From Oxalobacteraceae bacterium OTU3CINTB1 (lineage in GTDB: Bacteria > Pseudomonadota > Gammaproteobacteria > Burkholderiales > Burkholderiaceae_D), in NCBI GenBank assembly GCA_024123955.1, contig CP099652.1, positions 1,116,001 to 1,180,000 of the forward strand: DNA of 64,000 bases. The letters are read 5' to 3'. The translations under genes and the position numbers were made by a program. This document shows, piece after piece, positions 47,262 to 57,443 of the stretch. Under the pieces are notes generated by a model. It worked only from the letters and a program-made list of their open reading frames with translations. It did no database searches and was not told the DNA's origin. Numbering within the stretch: the first letter of the stretch is position 1; each line of letters opens with the position of its first letter.

Positions 47262-47666
47262 ATGAAACGCATACTCCAACTCTCCTTCGTCACCGCTTTG
47301 CTGGCCGGTTCGGCCGTTGCCGTCGCGCAGTCGGGCGGCTACACCGGACCGTCTTCCAACGCCGCGCCGGCCGGCTACTCCGGGCCGTCGACCGTGCAGC
47401 TGATGACCGCCAAGGATCTGCTGGCCAAGGGCAAGGACGACCAGTACGCCAAGCTCAAGGGCAAGCTGGTCAACCATAAGGGCGGCGAGGAATACGAGTT
47501 CGCCGACCAGAGCGGCAAGATGACGGTCGAGATCGACGCCAAGCGCTTCCCGGACGGCGCCAAGATCGACCAGAACACCCTGGTGGAGCTGACCGGTGAA
47601 TTCGACAAGGAAACGTTCGGCGAATCGACCCTGGACGTCAAGCAAATCAAGGTGGTGACCAACTAG
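47262..47666 (+). CDS. ygiW: YgiW/YdeI-family OB-fold periplasmic stress protein
   Basis: 134 aa with signal (to GSAVAVAQ). BOF domain: LMTAKDLLAKGKDDQYAKLK, KGGEEYEFADQSGKMTVEID and LVELTGEFDKETFGESTLDVKQI. In E. coli YgiW is co-transcribed with qseBC and linked to oxidative and antimicrobial-peptide stress. Here it follows the kinase gene by 113 bp with its own candidate operator. Confidence 0.9.
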   Translation: MKRILQLSFVTALLAGSAVAVAQSGGYTGPSSNAAPAGYSGPSTVQLMTAKDLLAKGKDDQYAKLKGKLVNHKGGEEYEFADQSGKMTVEIDAKRFPDGAKIDQNTLVELTGEFDKETFGESTLDVKQIKVVTN

Positions 47667-47719
47667 GCAACGGTGTATGCGGCGCGCACGTTCTCCCGGA
47701 ATACTCTTGCCGCCGCGTA

Positions 47720-47737
47720 ACAAGATCTGTATCTTGT
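47720..47737. promoter_or_regulatory. ACAAGAT-N4-ATCTTGT palindrome before the KfrA-like gene
   Basis: Perfect 7-base arms, 38 bp before the start codon. KfrA proteins of plasmids bind palindromes in their own promoter, so autorepression is likely. Confidence 0.6.
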
Positions 47738-47774
47738 GGGGATTGTATTTGTTAAATTTCCACTGGAGCCCGCA

Positions 47775-48467
47775 ATGTCACGTCAAGAAGTCACAGCCGA
47801 ACAGGTCGCCTCCGCGGCCGATGGGATACAGCGCGACGGCCAGCGGGTGACGATCGAGGCGGTCAGCGCGGCGCTGGACGGGGCCTCCGTCAACGCCGTG
47901 CACAAGCATCTGACGGCGTGGCGCGCCCGCAACGCCAAGCCGGCCGAGGCGCCCAAGCTCGATATCCCGGAGCCGATCGCCATCGCGCTGGGCAAGTGGG
48001 CGCAGCAGCTGGCCGAGGAGGCCGGCGTCGGCGCGCGCGACGCGCTGGCCCAGTCCGAGGAGGATATGGAAGTCCTGCTCAAGTCCGGCGAGCAGTTCGA
48101 GGCCGAGCGCGAGGAGCTGCTGGCCCAGCTCGCCAGCCTGACGGCGGCGCGCGACGAGGCGCTGGCCACCCTGGTCGAGCGCGGCGAGGAGATCGACCAG
48201 TTGCAGGCCGAGCTGCGCAACGCGCGCCACATCGCCACCGACGCGCTGGTGGGCAAGGCGAAGGACCAGTTGGCCATCGAGGGCAAGGACAGCCAGCTGG
48301 CCGACCTGCGCGCGCAGATCGAGCGCAACGTGGCGGCCGCCGCCGCGTTGTCCGACGCCCGGCTCAAAGCCGAGATGGAGCTGGTCGGCGCGGTCACTGC
48401 GCGCGACAGTTACGCCGCCGAGATCAAGGAGTTGCGGGCGCGGCTGGCGTCGCGCAAGACCGACTAG
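47775..48467 (+). CDS. KfrA-like DNA-binding coiled-coil protein
   Basis: 230 aa from ATG 47775 (CTGGAG upstream). N-terminal KfrA_N DNA-binding domain (VTAEQVASAADGIQRDGQRV, SVNAVHKHLTAWRARNA) is followed by a long Glu/Ala-rich coiled coil from ~75 to the end. KfrA is best known from IncP/IncW plasmids, where it helps segregation and represses its own gene. No replication gene is near, so this is a chromosomal relative. Confidence 0.85.
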   Translation: MSRQEVTAEQVASAADGIQRDGQRVTIEAVSAALDGASVNAVHKHLTAWRARNAKPAEAPKLDIPEPIAIALGKWAQQLAEEAGVGARDALAQSEEDMEVLLKSGEQFEAEREELLAQLASLTAARDEALATLVERGEEIDQLQAELRNARHIATDALVGKAKDQLAIEGKDSQLADLRAQIERNVAAAAALSDARLKAEMELVGAVTARDSYAAEIKELRARLASRKTD

Positions 48468-48818
48468 CGGCGGGCGGACCCGGCGTGACGTGTCATTGGC
48501 GCAACGCTTTGACGCGGCGCCCGTGGTTTTTTTGTTGTCCGCAGGCGCTTGGCGAGCTCTTCGCAAGGAGAGCCTTGCCCGTCCATGCGGCTTGCATCGA
48601 TTACGTCGCTTTTCAAGCCGCCACGCCCCGCGCGGCCCCATTCGGCCTCTCCACGCCGTGGATCACTATTGTGACTTTTGCGCGGCCGTCATAACGGTTT
48701 CGATATCACAACCCGGAAAAATTTGATTGGTTTGCTGGTTGTCCCGTCCCTAAGATAGTTTCGCAGCACAAGAATTCGTGCACGCACACTAAAAAACTAT
48801 AACTACGGAGAGACAGAC
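48468..48818. promoter_or_regulatory. Intergenic region with likely promoter of the third TonB receptor
   Basis: No gene is supported. TTGGTT and TAAGAT spaced by 18 bases near 48728-48757 could be a sigma-70 promoter; GGAGA precedes the receptor ATG. Confidence 0.4.
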
Positions 48819-51698
48819 ATGAGCGTACCTGCCACCGGGAGCCGCGCGGTATCCCCACACCACCTGAAAATCAAGCTGTCGGTCGCGGTCCTGGCCGGCG
48901 CCGGCATCCTGACCAGCGCCTCGGTCTGGGCACAAGCGGCCGCCGAACAGGCTGCGCCGATCGACACCGTTGTCGTGACCGGCGTCAAGGCATCGCTGAT
49001 CAAGAGCCTGGCGATCAAGCGCACCAACGACCAGGTCGTGGAATCGATCGTTGCCGAAGACATCGGCAAGCTGCCCGATAACAACGTCGTCGAAGCGCTG
49101 CAGCGCGTGACGGGGATCCAGGTCACCAACCGCTCGGGCGGCGAAGTCGGCACCTTGTCCATCCGTGGCCTGCCCGACGTCCAAACCACCTGGAACGGCC
49201 GCACGATTTTTACCGCGTCCGGCACGCAGGTCGCGCTGCAGGACATTCCCTCGAACCTGGTGCGCCAGATCGACGTCTACAAGACGCGCGACGCCAGCCA
49301 GTTGGAGATCGGCATCGCCGGCCAGGTTGACGTCAAGTCGCTGCGGCCGTTCGATTTCAAGGGGCCGAAAGTGTCGCTTTTGGCGCGTGAGACCTATCTC
49401 GATCCCGCGAAAAAATACAACCCCCAGGTCAGCGCCTTGTTCAGCAACCGCTGGGAAACCGGCATCGGCGAAGTCGGCGCCCTGGTCAATCTGTCGGCCA
49501 GCCGGACCAAGTACCGTAATGAAAGCGTGACGCCGGGCGCGATGGTGCCGTTTACCAGCCCCAACGCCGCCGAAGTCCCCGCCGGTTACACGCCCTTGCA
49601 GCGCATCACCGACACCAGCATCTGGACGCCAGGCACCCGTACCGGCTTGCCGACGGCAGCCGGTTCAACGCTCGATTTCAACGGCAAAGCCTTTCCTTAC
49701 TACCTGGCGCGCGACGCCGTTTTCCAGAGCGACCTGCAGGGCAAGCGCGAGCGTCCGGCCGCCAATCTCGCCTTGCAGTGGAAGCCGAACAGCAGTTCGG
49801 TCTACACCTTCGAATCGATGTACAGCGGTTATCGCGACAAGGCCTTCAACCAGTTGCTGTTCAGCTTTGTCGACTGGTGGGGCGATCTCGGCAGCAACCC
49901 TGCGGGGACGATCACGACGTTCCCGGGAACGAACATCATCAAGAGCCGCAATGTCAATAACGTCTACGGCTTCAACAGCGGCGACTACACCACCTCGGCG
50001 ACCGATTCCCGCGTGTATGCCCTGAACGGCAAGTGGGATATCGGCGACAGGCTGAGGCTGGACGGCGATCTGTCCTACCAATCGAGCAGCTTCCACTCGG
50101 AATTCACCGCCACCCGGATCGATCGCGTCGCACCCTCCATCAACGTCGACTTCAATGCCGGCGGCGGCAACACGGCGTTTGGTTTCAACAACAACAATGC
50201 CGACCTGACCGACCCGACCAAGTGGAATGTCGCGCAGTTCTACGATACCGCCAACCGCAACAAGGGCAGCGCGGCGACGGCCAATCTGTCGGGCGTCTAC
50301 GATGCCGACTGGGGCCCGCTGCAGACGATCCACTTCGGCGCCCGCCTCGACGAGCGCAAGGCGTCGGAGGCCAACCGCAACCAGTCGGGCACCTTGAACC
50401 GCAACCTTGCCTCGCTGGGGCCGGAGTATTCCTCCACCAACTCGAACTTCGGCACGGACATCTCGAACGTTCCGCGCGCATGGGTGGAGCCCAACGCCTA
50501 CTACATCCGCGACCATATCGACGACTGGCGCAAGATGTTCAGCTCGACCGACGCGAACTTCCTGACGACGGACCAACTGAGGCTGCAGAAGACCTTCCAG
50601 GTCGATGAAAAGACCAGCAACCTGTTCCTGATGGGGAATACCCAAAACGAGCTGTTTGGCAATCGCCTGCGCGGCAATTTCGGTATGCGCTACGTCAAGG
50701 TCGATACCGACATGACCTTCTACAAGGTCGACGCCACCACCAAGGCGGTCACGCCGTCCAGTGCCAGCAAGTCGACCAGCAAATTCCTGCCCAGCGCGAC
50801 CTTGATTTACGATGCAGCCAAGGACGTCGTGCTGCGCGCTAACTACGGTCAAACCCTGCGCCGCCCGAACTTCGGTAGTTTGAATCCTGTCCTGCAACTC
50901 GGCGACGACGTCACCCGGGTGGGTTATGGCAATGGCAGCGGCGGCAATCCGGACCTGGAGCCGACGCGCTCGAAGAACCTGGATCTGACGGCCGAGTGGT
51001 ATTTCCAGAAGGACAGCGCGCTCTACGGTACTGCGTTCAAGCGCAAGATCGAAGGCCTGGTGGTCGACTTGCGCCGCAGGGTGCACGTCGATCCGGCCAA
51101 CGACCCGTTCCGCAACTCGACTTCGGGCGGCGACCATACGAATGGCTATGACTACGTCATCAATTCGCCGGTCAACGCTTCCGACGGCACGATCAGTGGC
51201 GTCGAGCTCGGGCTGGTCTACTTCCCGAAATGGCTGCCTAGCGTGCTGGACGGCCTGGGGTTCCAGGGCAGCTTTACGAAACTGACGTCGTCGCAGAACG
51301 TGCCCGAAGTCAATGATGCCGGCGACATCGTCGCCCAGCTCAAGACACCGTTCTTCGGCGTGTCCAACAGGTCCTACAATGCCACGTTGGCTTACGAAAA
51401 GGGCCCGGTCAGCGCGCGCTTGTCGTATGTGTGGCGCTCCGCCTTCCTGTCCACCAACGAAGCCGCCCAGTTCGCCAATCCGCTCGGTATCTGGCGTCGT
51501 CCGGAAAAGAGTGTGGACATGCAAGTGTCGTACAAGATCAACGACAACATGTCGGTCGATATCAGCGGTGTCAACCTGACCAACGAAATGCAGCAGCAGT
51601 ATTACCACTTCGGCAGTGCGGGTAATCCGCAGACGACCAGTTTCGGTACGCTGCAGATCGGACGTTCGGTCGCGGTTGGCCTGCGCTGGAAGATGTAA
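48819..51698 (+). CDS. TonB-dependent receptor
   Basis: 959 aa; signal around residues 18-39 (to SVWAQ). Plug: IDTVVVTGVKASLIKSLAIK, VVESIVAEDIGKLPDNNVVE, ALQRVTGIQVT, LQDIPSNLVRQIDVYKTRD. C-terminal barrel end TSFGTLQIGRSVAVGLRWKM. Of the same style as the 32769 receptor. A carboxylesterase follows downstream after a terminator, so receptor and enzyme may serve one ester-type substrate. Confidence 0.92.
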   Translation: MSVPATGSRAVSPHHLKIKLSVAVLAGAGILTSASVWAQAAAEQAAPIDTVVVTGVKASLIKSLAIKRTNDQVVESIVAEDIGKLPDNNVVEALQRVTGIQVTNRSGGEVGTLSIRGLPDVQTTWNGRTIFTASGTQVALQDIPSNLVRQIDVYKTRDASQLEIGIAGQVDVKSLRPFDFKGPKVSLLARETYLDPAKKYNPQVSALFSNRWETGIGEVGALVNLSASRTKYRNESVTPGAMVPFTSPNAAEVPAGYTPLQRITDTSIWTPGTRTGLPTAAGSTLDFNGKAFPYYLARDAVFQSDLQGKRERPAANLALQWKPNSSSVYTFESMYSGYRDKAFNQLLFSFVDWWGDLGSNPAGTITTFPGTNIIKSRNVNNVYGFNSGDYTTSATDSRVYALNGKWDIGDRLRLDGDLSYQSSSFHSEFTATRIDRVAPSINVDFNAGGGNTAFGFNNNNADLTDPTKWNVAQFYDTANRNKGSAATANLSGVYDADWGPLQTIHFGARLDERKASEANRNQSGTLNRNLASLGPEYSSTNSNFGTDISNVPRAWVEPNAYYIRDHIDDWRKMFSSTDANFLTTDQLRLQKTFQVDEKTSNLFLMGNTQNELFGNRLRGNFGMRYVKVDTDMTFYKVDATTKAVTPSSASKSTSKFLPSATLIYDAAKDVVLRANYGQTLRRPNFGSLNPVLQLGDDVTRVGYGNGSGGNPDLEPTRSKNLDLTAEWYFQKDSALYGTAFKRKIEGLVVDLRRRVHVDPANDPFRNSTSGGDHTNGYDYVINSPVNASDGTISGVELGLVYFPKWLPSVLDGLGFQGSFTKLTSSQNVPEVNDAGDIVAQLKTPFFGVSNRSYNATLAYEKGPVSARLSYVWRSAFLSTNEAAQFANPLGIWRRPEKSVDMQVSYKINDNMSVDISGVNLTNEMQQQYYHFGSAGNPQTTSFGTLQIGRSVAVGLRWKM

Positions 51699-51733
51699 CG
51701 ATGTAGTAGTCGCCGCAAGGGGGCGATTTCATT

Positions 51734-51772
51734 TGCGCGTCGCGGACTTCGGTCCCCGGCGCGTTTTTTTTT
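51734..51772 (+). terminator. Terminator after the third TonB receptor
   Basis: GCGCGTCGCGGAC-TTCG-GTCCCCGGCGCG stem (imperfect) followed by nine T. Confidence 0.85.
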
Positions 51773-51875
51773 GCGGCAAGCCGCTGGTGAATTTCGAAAA
51801 CGGTGCTGCGCAAATTCACACTATTGCCAAGCAATAAAGCGAGTAGCATTCCGATCATTATCGGAGAATATAATA

Positions 51876-53420
51876 ATGAGACATTTACGTGCGGCCACCC
51901 TGGTCGCGTTGCACCTCGGGGGCCTGGCGGCCGGCACGGCTGTTGCGGCCGATCACGCCGAGCCGACCAGCACCGTCAACGTCACCGGCGGCCAGATCGC
52001 CGGCACCCGCGCCGGCGCGATGCGCACTTACCTGGGCGTGCCATTTGCCGCGCCGCCGGTCGGCGCGCTGCGCTGGCGGTCGCCGCAGGCGGTGGTGCCG
52101 TGGAAGGGCGTCAAGCAGGCCGACCGCTTTGCCGCCGCGTGCGCGCAGACCGCCGTGTGGGTGACCCACCCGAAAAGCGAGGACTGCCTGTACCTCAACG
52201 TCTGGGCGCCGGAGAAGGCCGACAAGCTGCCGGTGATCGTGTGGATACACGGCGGCGGCTATTACGGCGGTACCGCCGCGCAAGCCGGCTTCGACGGCGC
52301 CAACCTGGCCCGGCACGGCGCCATCGTCGTGACGCTGAACTACCGCCTCGGCATCTTCGGCTTCTTCTCGCACCCGGAACTGTCGGCGGAGTCGCCGGAG
52401 CGCGCCTCCGGCAACCAGGGCTTGCAAGACCAGATCGCGGCGCTGCGCTGGGTCAAAAGCAATATCGCCGCCTTCGGTGGCGATCCGAACCGCGTGATGA
52501 TCGCCGGCGAGTCGGCCGGCGGCACGTCGGTTGGCGTGCTGATCGGTTCGCCACTGGCCAAAGGCTTGTTCCACAGCGCCGTCGCCGAAAGCGGCTACGC
52601 CTTGCCGCTCAACGCGGACGACCAGGCCCGCTTGGACCGCCGCGGCGCAGAAGCCGAAGGACTGGCCTTCGCAAAGGGCTTCGGCGCGACGAACCTGGCA
52701 CGGCTGCGGACGATGGGCGTCGCCCAATTGCAGAAGCCGGCCTGGTCGGCGCGGGCGATTGTCGACGGCTACGTGTTGCGCGAAGATTTGATCACCAGCT
52801 ACCGCCAGCGCCGCCACAACGACGTCCCGCTGCTGGTCGGCTGGAATGCGGAGGAGGGCAAGGACTTGGCGCCTGAGATCCTGGACACCGCCGAGTTCAC
52901 TGCCGCCAGGCACCGCGAGCTGGTCACGACGCTGCTCGGCTACAAACCGTCGGCAACATTGCTGGCGCGTTATCGCGGGGCCACCGACGCACAGGCGAAA
53001 GCGTCGATCGATCAGCTAACCAACGACTGGTGGGCATGGGGCATCCTGTCCTGGGCCGATTTGCACGCGCGACATGCCCGTTCCAAATCGTATGCCTACT
53101 ACTTTGCGCACCAGCCGGCCGAGCCGTCCACGCCGTGCGGTTATGGCTGCGGCGCCGGGCATGGCGCCGAGATCCCGTACGTGTTCGACAATCTCGACAA
53201 GGATGGCCGTAGTTGGACGGCGTCCGACCGCGAGCTGGCCGGGCGGCTGGCCCGGACCTGGGTCAATTTCGCCGCCACCGGCAGCCCGGAGGGCAAAGAT
53301 TTGCCGGCCTGGCCCGCCTACGATGGCACCAATGCGTCGGTGATGCGGATCGGTAACGAGGCTGAACTCAAACGCCATCCGCTGCCCGACTTCTCGGTGT
53401 TTCCCACGATGGAAAATTAG
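51876..53420 (+). CDS. Secreted type-B carboxylesterase family protein
   Basis: 514 aa from ATG 51876 (GGAGA upstream; signal MRHLRAATLVALHLGGLAAG). Oxyanion HGGGYYGGTA, nucleophile GESAGG, acid in NAEEGKD and His in GAGHGAEIPYVF complete the triad. EDCLYLNVWAP is the B-2 signature. Hydrolyses esters in the periplasm or outside the cell; substrate unknown. Confidence 0.92.
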   Translation: MRHLRAATLVALHLGGLAAGTAVAADHAEPTSTVNVTGGQIAGTRAGAMRTYLGVPFAAPPVGALRWRSPQAVVPWKGVKQADRFAAACAQTAVWVTHPKSEDCLYLNVWAPEKADKLPVIVWIHGGGYYGGTAAQAGFDGANLARHGAIVVTLNYRLGIFGFFSHPELSAESPERASGNQGLQDQIAALRWVKSNIAAFGGDPNRVMIAGESAGGTSVGVLIGSPLAKGLFHSAVAESGYALPLNADDQARLDRRGAEAEGLAFAKGFGATNLARLRTMGVAQLQKPAWSARAIVDGYVLREDLITSYRQRRHNDVPLLVGWNAEEGKDLAPEILDTAEFTAARHRELVTTLLGYKPSATLLARYRGATDAQAKASIDQLTNDWWAWGILSWADLHARHARSKSYAYYFAHQPAEPSTPCGYGCGAGHGAEIPYVFDNLDKDGRSWTASDRELAGRLARTWVNFAATGSPEGKDLPAWPAYDGTNASVMRIGNEAELKRHPLPDFSVFPTMEN

Positions 53421-53538
53421 CCGATGCGCTAGCTCGATCCTGTCCAACTCTTGCCCAATCCTGTCGCCGTGAAGTAATGTGCTGGCGAAATCCACGCGCG
53501 AACGGCTAGACTGGCAGGGTGAGATTTCGGGAGCGCCT

Positions 53539-54489
53539 GTGAAAGCATCAGAGTTGAAGGACCGGCCGGCCAGCGAGCACACTTTGCTCGTGCGACAGCG
53601 CATCCTGGCCGATTGCGAGCGCCTGGACTGGCGCTCGCCGGTGTTGGAGACCGGCATTCCGGGCCTGACGTTGTATCGGATGACCGACCCGTCGGCGCCG
53701 TTTTCGAGCATCTATGAACCCAGCGTGTCCTTGATCATTCGTGGCAGCAAGCGGGTGGTGGTCGGCGCGGCGGTCCTGGACTATGACGAATCGAATTTCC
53801 TGCTGACGGCGATCGATCTGCCGACGACGGTGCAGATCCTTGAGGCCAGCGACGCCGAGCCCTACTACGCTGCATTGCTGCGGCTGGACTTGGAATGCCT
53901 GCGCCGCATCATCGTGCAGCACGATGTGCGCGCCAGCGCGCCCCAGCGCGGGGAGATGGCCATCGCGGTGGGGACGGCCACCACCGGGCTGTTCGACGCG
54001 CTGGCGCGCCTGATCGGGCTGATGGACACGCCGCGCGATATCCCCTTTCTCGCCATGCACATCCACGAGGAGATCCTGTACCGGCTGCTGAGCGGGGAGC
54101 AGGGCGCCTACCTGCGGCGCATCGCGCTGTCGGGCACGCAGACCAACCGGGTGGCGGCGGCGATTGCCTGGCTCAAGGAAAATTACATGGCGCCGCTGCG
54201 CGTCGAACAACTGGCCGAGATCGCGCGCATGGGCGTGTCGACCTTGCACCACCACTTCCGCGCCATGACCGCGATGAGCCCGCTTCAGTATCAAAAACAC
54301 TTGCGCCTGCATCATGCGCGCGAGTTGATGCTCAGCGAGGCGGCCGATGCGGCCACCGCCGCCTTCCGCGTCGGCTATGAAAGCCCCACCCAGTTCAGCC
54401 GCGAATACCGCCGCATGTTCGGCGCGCCGCCGATGCGGCACATCAAGGCCATCCAGCAATTCAACGTGCAGCCCGGAACGGCGCGGTGA
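53539..54489 (+). CDS. AraC-family regulator (AraC_N type)
   Basis: 316 aa from GTG 53539 with GGGAG upstream; a GTG at 53479 is possible. The N-terminal half (PGLTLYRMTDPSAPFSSIYE, PSVSLIIRGSKRVVVG) is the AraC_N cupin-like sensor. Two C-terminal helix-turn-helices are MGVSTLHHHFRAMTAMSPLQYQK and AFRVGYESPTQFSREYRRMFG. Likely regulates the esterase/receptor group or an unlinked oxidoreductase. Confidence 0.88.
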   Translation: MKASELKDRPASEHTLLVRQRILADCERLDWRSPVLETGIPGLTLYRMTDPSAPFSSIYEPSVSLIIRGSKRVVVGAAVLDYDESNFLLTAIDLPTTVQILEASDAEPYYAALLRLDLECLRRIIVQHDVRASAPQRGEMAIAVGTATTGLFDALARLIGLMDTPRDIPFLAMHIHEEILYRLLSGEQGAYLRRIALSGTQTNRVAAAIAWLKENYMAPLRVEQLAEIARMGVSTLHHHFRAMTAMSPLQYQKHLRLHHARELMLSEAADAATAAFRVGYESPTQFSREYRRMFGAPPMRHIKAIQQFNVQPGTAR

Positions 54490-54644
54490 TTGTTGTATTT
54501 TCGAACCATAACGGTGCGAAAGTTTACAAAATCACGGCGCCTTTAACGTTTAGTCATCGGAAATGCACCAAATTGGACATAGTATCTTGCTGTACCGAAA
54601 TACAAATCTTCGCCGACCACGTCCATAATTCCGCAAGGTGACTC

Positions 54645-56372
54645 ATGAAAATCTCGAATCTCAACATCGGCAAGCGACTCGCGCTGGCCTTCGGCGCCAT
54701 CTGTTTGATGCTGGTGGTGGTGACCGTCTTCGGGTTGAAGGTGCTCAGCCAGGTCAACGACACCACCGATCTGATCGCCAACGACCGGATGCCCAAGATC
54801 GAAACGGCCAACGCGCTCGATCAAAACATCAGCAACATCGCCATTTCCCTGCGCAACATGATGCTCACCGACGTGGCGGCCGACCGCCAGGGCCAGGCCG
54901 AGCGCATCGCGACGCTGCGCCAGGAGTCGCAGAAAAATCTCGACAAGCTGGACCGCACGCTGCGCCTGCCGCAGGCGCGCACTGTGCTGGCCACGATGGT
55001 CGAATCGAACGCCAAGTACGTCAAGGGCCAGGACGATTTGCTCAAACTGATTGCCGATAACAAACACGAGGAGTCGCGCGCGTATCTGTCGGACCAGCTC
55101 AGGCCGGTTCTGGGCGGCTACAAGAAAGCGATTGCCGACCAGATCGCGGTGCAATCGCAATCGGCCAGGCAGGTGGCGACCGACGCCCAGGCGGCCTATG
55201 TGAGCACGCGCAACATCATGATCGCCCTGGGCGTCGGGATCCTGGCACTGGCCGGCTGGCTCGGCTATGTGATCACCGTCTCGATCACGCGTCCGGTGGC
55301 GCAGGCGCTGCACGTGGCCAACACCGTTGCCGCCGGTGACCTCACCAGCCGTATCGAGGTCGACCGTCGCGACGAGCTGGGCCAGTTGCTGCAGGCGCTC
55401 AAGGCCATGAACGACAGCCTGGTCGAGACCGTCAGCACGGTGCGCAGCGGTACGGAAACCATCGCTTCGGCCTCGGCCCAGGTCGCCGCCGGCAGCCAGG
55501 ACCTGTCGTCGCGCACCGAGCAGCAGGCCAGCTCGCTGGAGGAAACGGCGTCGTCGATGGAGGAGTTGACCTCGACCGTCAAGCAAAACGCCGACAACGC
55601 GCGCCAGGCCAGTGCCCTGGCCGAGGCGGCATCGACGGTGGCCCGCCGCGGCGGCGACGTCATCGGCCAGGTGGTCGACACCATGGGCGAGATCGACAAT
55701 TCGTCGAGCAAGATCTCCGACATCATCGGCGTCATCGACGGCATCGCCTTCCAGACTAACATCCTGGCGCTGAACGCCGCCGTCGAGGCCGCCCGCGCGG
55801 GCGAGCAGGGGCGCGGCTTCGCCGTAGTCGCCTCCGAGGTGCGCAACCTGGCGCAGCGCTCGGCGGGCGCGGCCAAGGAGATCAAGGCGCTGATCGACGA
55901 TTCGAGCCTGAAGGTCAGCGCCGGCAGCGCGCTGGTGCGCCAGGCCGGTGGCACCATGACCGAACTGGTCGAGAGCGTGCGGCGCGTCACCGACATCATG
56001 GCCGAGATCACCTCGGCCAGCGCCGAGCAGACCTCCGGCATCGAGCAGATCAACCAGGCGATCGTGCAGATGGACGACGTGACCCAGCAAAACGCCGCGC
56101 TGGTGGAGGAGGCGGCCGCCGCGTCGGAGGCCATGCAGGAGCAGGCGGCGCGGCTGGCCGACGTGGTCAGCGTGTTCAAGCTGGCGGCGAGCGCGGCGGG
56201 ACCGGCCGTTCCGGCCCTCGCGCGCCCGGCCAAGGCGCCCGCCGTCCGGGCGGCGCCGGCGCGCCGAGTCGCTGCGGCGGCGCCGCGTACGCCCGCACGC
56301 ATCGGCGCGCCGGCCAGGAAGATTCCCGCGGCCTCCACGGCCGGCAAGAACGACGAGTGGGAAGAGTTTTAA
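54645..56372 (+). CDS. Methyl-accepting chemotaxis protein
   Basis: 575 aa. TM1 ~12-32; periplasmic four-helix (4HB) sensor ~33-190; TM2 ~192-212; HAMP ~213-265; signalling hairpin [26 protein letters not shown]. The C-terminus ends in EWEEF after an Ala/Pro linker, the pentapeptide tether for CheR/CheB. It should sense small molecules through the 4HB domain; ligand unknown. Confidence 0.95.
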   Translation: MKISNLNIGKRLALAFGAICLMLVVVTVFGLKVLSQVNDTTDLIANDRMPKIETANALDQNISNIAISLRNMMLTDVAADRQGQAERIATLRQESQKNLDKLDRTLRLPQARTVLATMVESNAKYVKGQDDLLKLIADNKHEESRAYLSDQLRPVLGGYKKAIADQIAVQSQSARQVATDAQAAYVSTRNIMIALGVGILALAGWLGYVITVSITRPVAQALHVANTVAAGDLTSRIEVDRRDELGQLLQALKAMNDSLVETVSTVRSGTETIASASAQVAAGSQDLSSRTEQQASSLEETASSMEELTSTVKQNADNARQASALAEAASTVARRGGDVIGQVVDTMGEIDNSSSKISDIIGVIDGIAFQTNILALNAAVEAARAGEQGRGFAVVASEVRNLAQRSAGAAKEIKALIDDSSLKVSAGSALVRQAGGTMTELVESVRRVTDIMAEITSASAEQTSGIEQINQAIVQMDDVTQQNAALVEEAAAASEAMQEQAARLADVVSVFKLAASAAGPAVPALARPAKAPAVRAAPARRVAAAAPRTPARIGAPARKIPAASTAGKNDEWEEF

Positions 56373-56385
56373 AGCAGCATGCGCG

Positions 56386-56835
56386 CTAGCGGCGGGCGCG
56401 GCTTTCCTGCCGATAGCTGCGCTGCGGATGGATCACCAGGCGCTTGACCAGCTTGTCGAGCGCCTTGCTGTGGTACAGGTCCATGCACTTCAGGAAGTCG
56501 AAGCGGATGCCTTTGACTTCCGCTTCCGCCAGCGGATTGGTGTAGTCGCGCGCCAAAAACTCGTCCACCAGCGCCTCGACGGCCTCGGGACTTTTCTCCA
56601 TATCGAAGTAGGTCCAGTCGCGCAGCGCGCTGACGCTGCTGCCGGCATCGGTGGCCGCGCCCGGCTCGTTCCCGTAGGCCCGCGCCAGACAGCTCGCCAG
56701 CACCATGTCCTTGAAATTCTGCGCGTGGCTGCGCGCGCCGGCCTGCGGGGAATCGACTTGCCGATCCGCAGCGCGGACCGTCGCCGACAGCATGGCGCCG
56801 GCGAGCAGCGCCGCGCACAAGGGTATCCATCTCAC
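56386..56835 (-). CDS. Tai4-like T6SS immunity protein
   Basis: 149 aa. GTG start within the end of tae4 (GTGA, 4-base overlap), so translation is coupled. Signal (VRWIPLCAALLAGAMLSATVRA) is expected, since it protects the cell's own periplasm. Helical body with Cys pair (ASCLARAYG, FDFLKCMDLYHSKAL) is like Tai4/Rap-type proteins. Confidence 0.8.
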   Translation of the reverse strand: MRWIPLCAALLAGAMLSATVRAADRQVDSPQAGARSHAQNFKDMVLASCLARAYGNEPGAATDAGSSVSALRDWTYFDMEKSPEAVEALVDEFLARDYTNPLAEAEVKGIRFDFLKCMDLYHSKALDKLVKRLVIHPQRSYRQESRARR

Positions 56836-57332
56836 TGCAGGCTCCAGAAGTTGGCGCGGTCGGTGCGATATTTCGCGCCCGGTTCGTTGAAATAGCAGTT
56901 GTCGTAGCAAGCGCTGCCGTTGTAGAGCGTGGCATGTCCCAGCGCGTCCGTCCAGCCGGACACCTCGAACAGAATCAGGCCTTGCCGGCCGGCCAGGATG
57001 CCGCCGCCGGAGGCGGGAAATTCGACGACTTCCGGTTTGCCCCATTGCTTCGTCAGGAACGCGATCAGGTCGCGCACGCGGAAAAAATACTGCCGCTTGT
57101 CCGCCCCGGAGACGGTCTTGCCGCGTATGGCCGGCAACACCAGGCCGGCTTCGCCCAGGATATAACTCATGCGCACGGCGCAGGTGTTTTCCCAGCGCTG
57201 CGTGGGGTTGGGATTGTTGATGTTCTTGGCCACATAGCCGCCGATCACTTCCGCCACCTTGGCGGCGGAATTGGCGCGGTCGTAGATCCGCAGCGAAGCG
57301 GCCCATGCGTCATCGAAACGGGGGCGTGCCAT
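56832..57332 (-). CDS. Tae4-family T6SS amidase effector
   Basis: 166 aa, no signal. Cys-His-Asp active site C51 (NTCAVRMSYIL), H133 (GHATLYNG) and D144 fits Tae4 spacing (His to Asp 11), and the C142/C146 pair could form the Tae4 disulfide. Tae4 cuts the D-Glu to mDAP bond of peptidoglycan after injection into a rival. AAGGAG precedes the ATG. No T6SS structural genes are in the window. Confidence 0.9.
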   Translation of the reverse strand: MARPRFDDAWAASLRIYDRANSAAKVAEVIGGYVAKNINNPNPTQRWENTCAVRMSYILGEAGLVLPAIRGKTVSGADKRQYFFRVRDLIAFLTKQWGKPEVVEFPASGGGILAGRQGLILFEVSGWTDALGHATLYNGSACYDNCYFNEPGAKYRTDRANFWSLQ

Positions 57333-57387
57333 GATGTGCTCCTTGGTTGGGGTTGCTGCTCGCTTGCCGATTATCCGCCATCCCGGC

Positions 57388-57417
57388 GAAAAAAAAAGCC
57401 CGCCGTAGCGAGCTTTT
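57388..57417 (-). terminator. Terminator after isocitrate lyase
   Basis: On the minus strand AAAGCTCGC-TACG-GCGGGCTTT followed by a T run of about seven. Confidence 0.85.
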
Positions 57418-57443
57418 GAGGTAGTCGTTGGATCTTGTGGATC

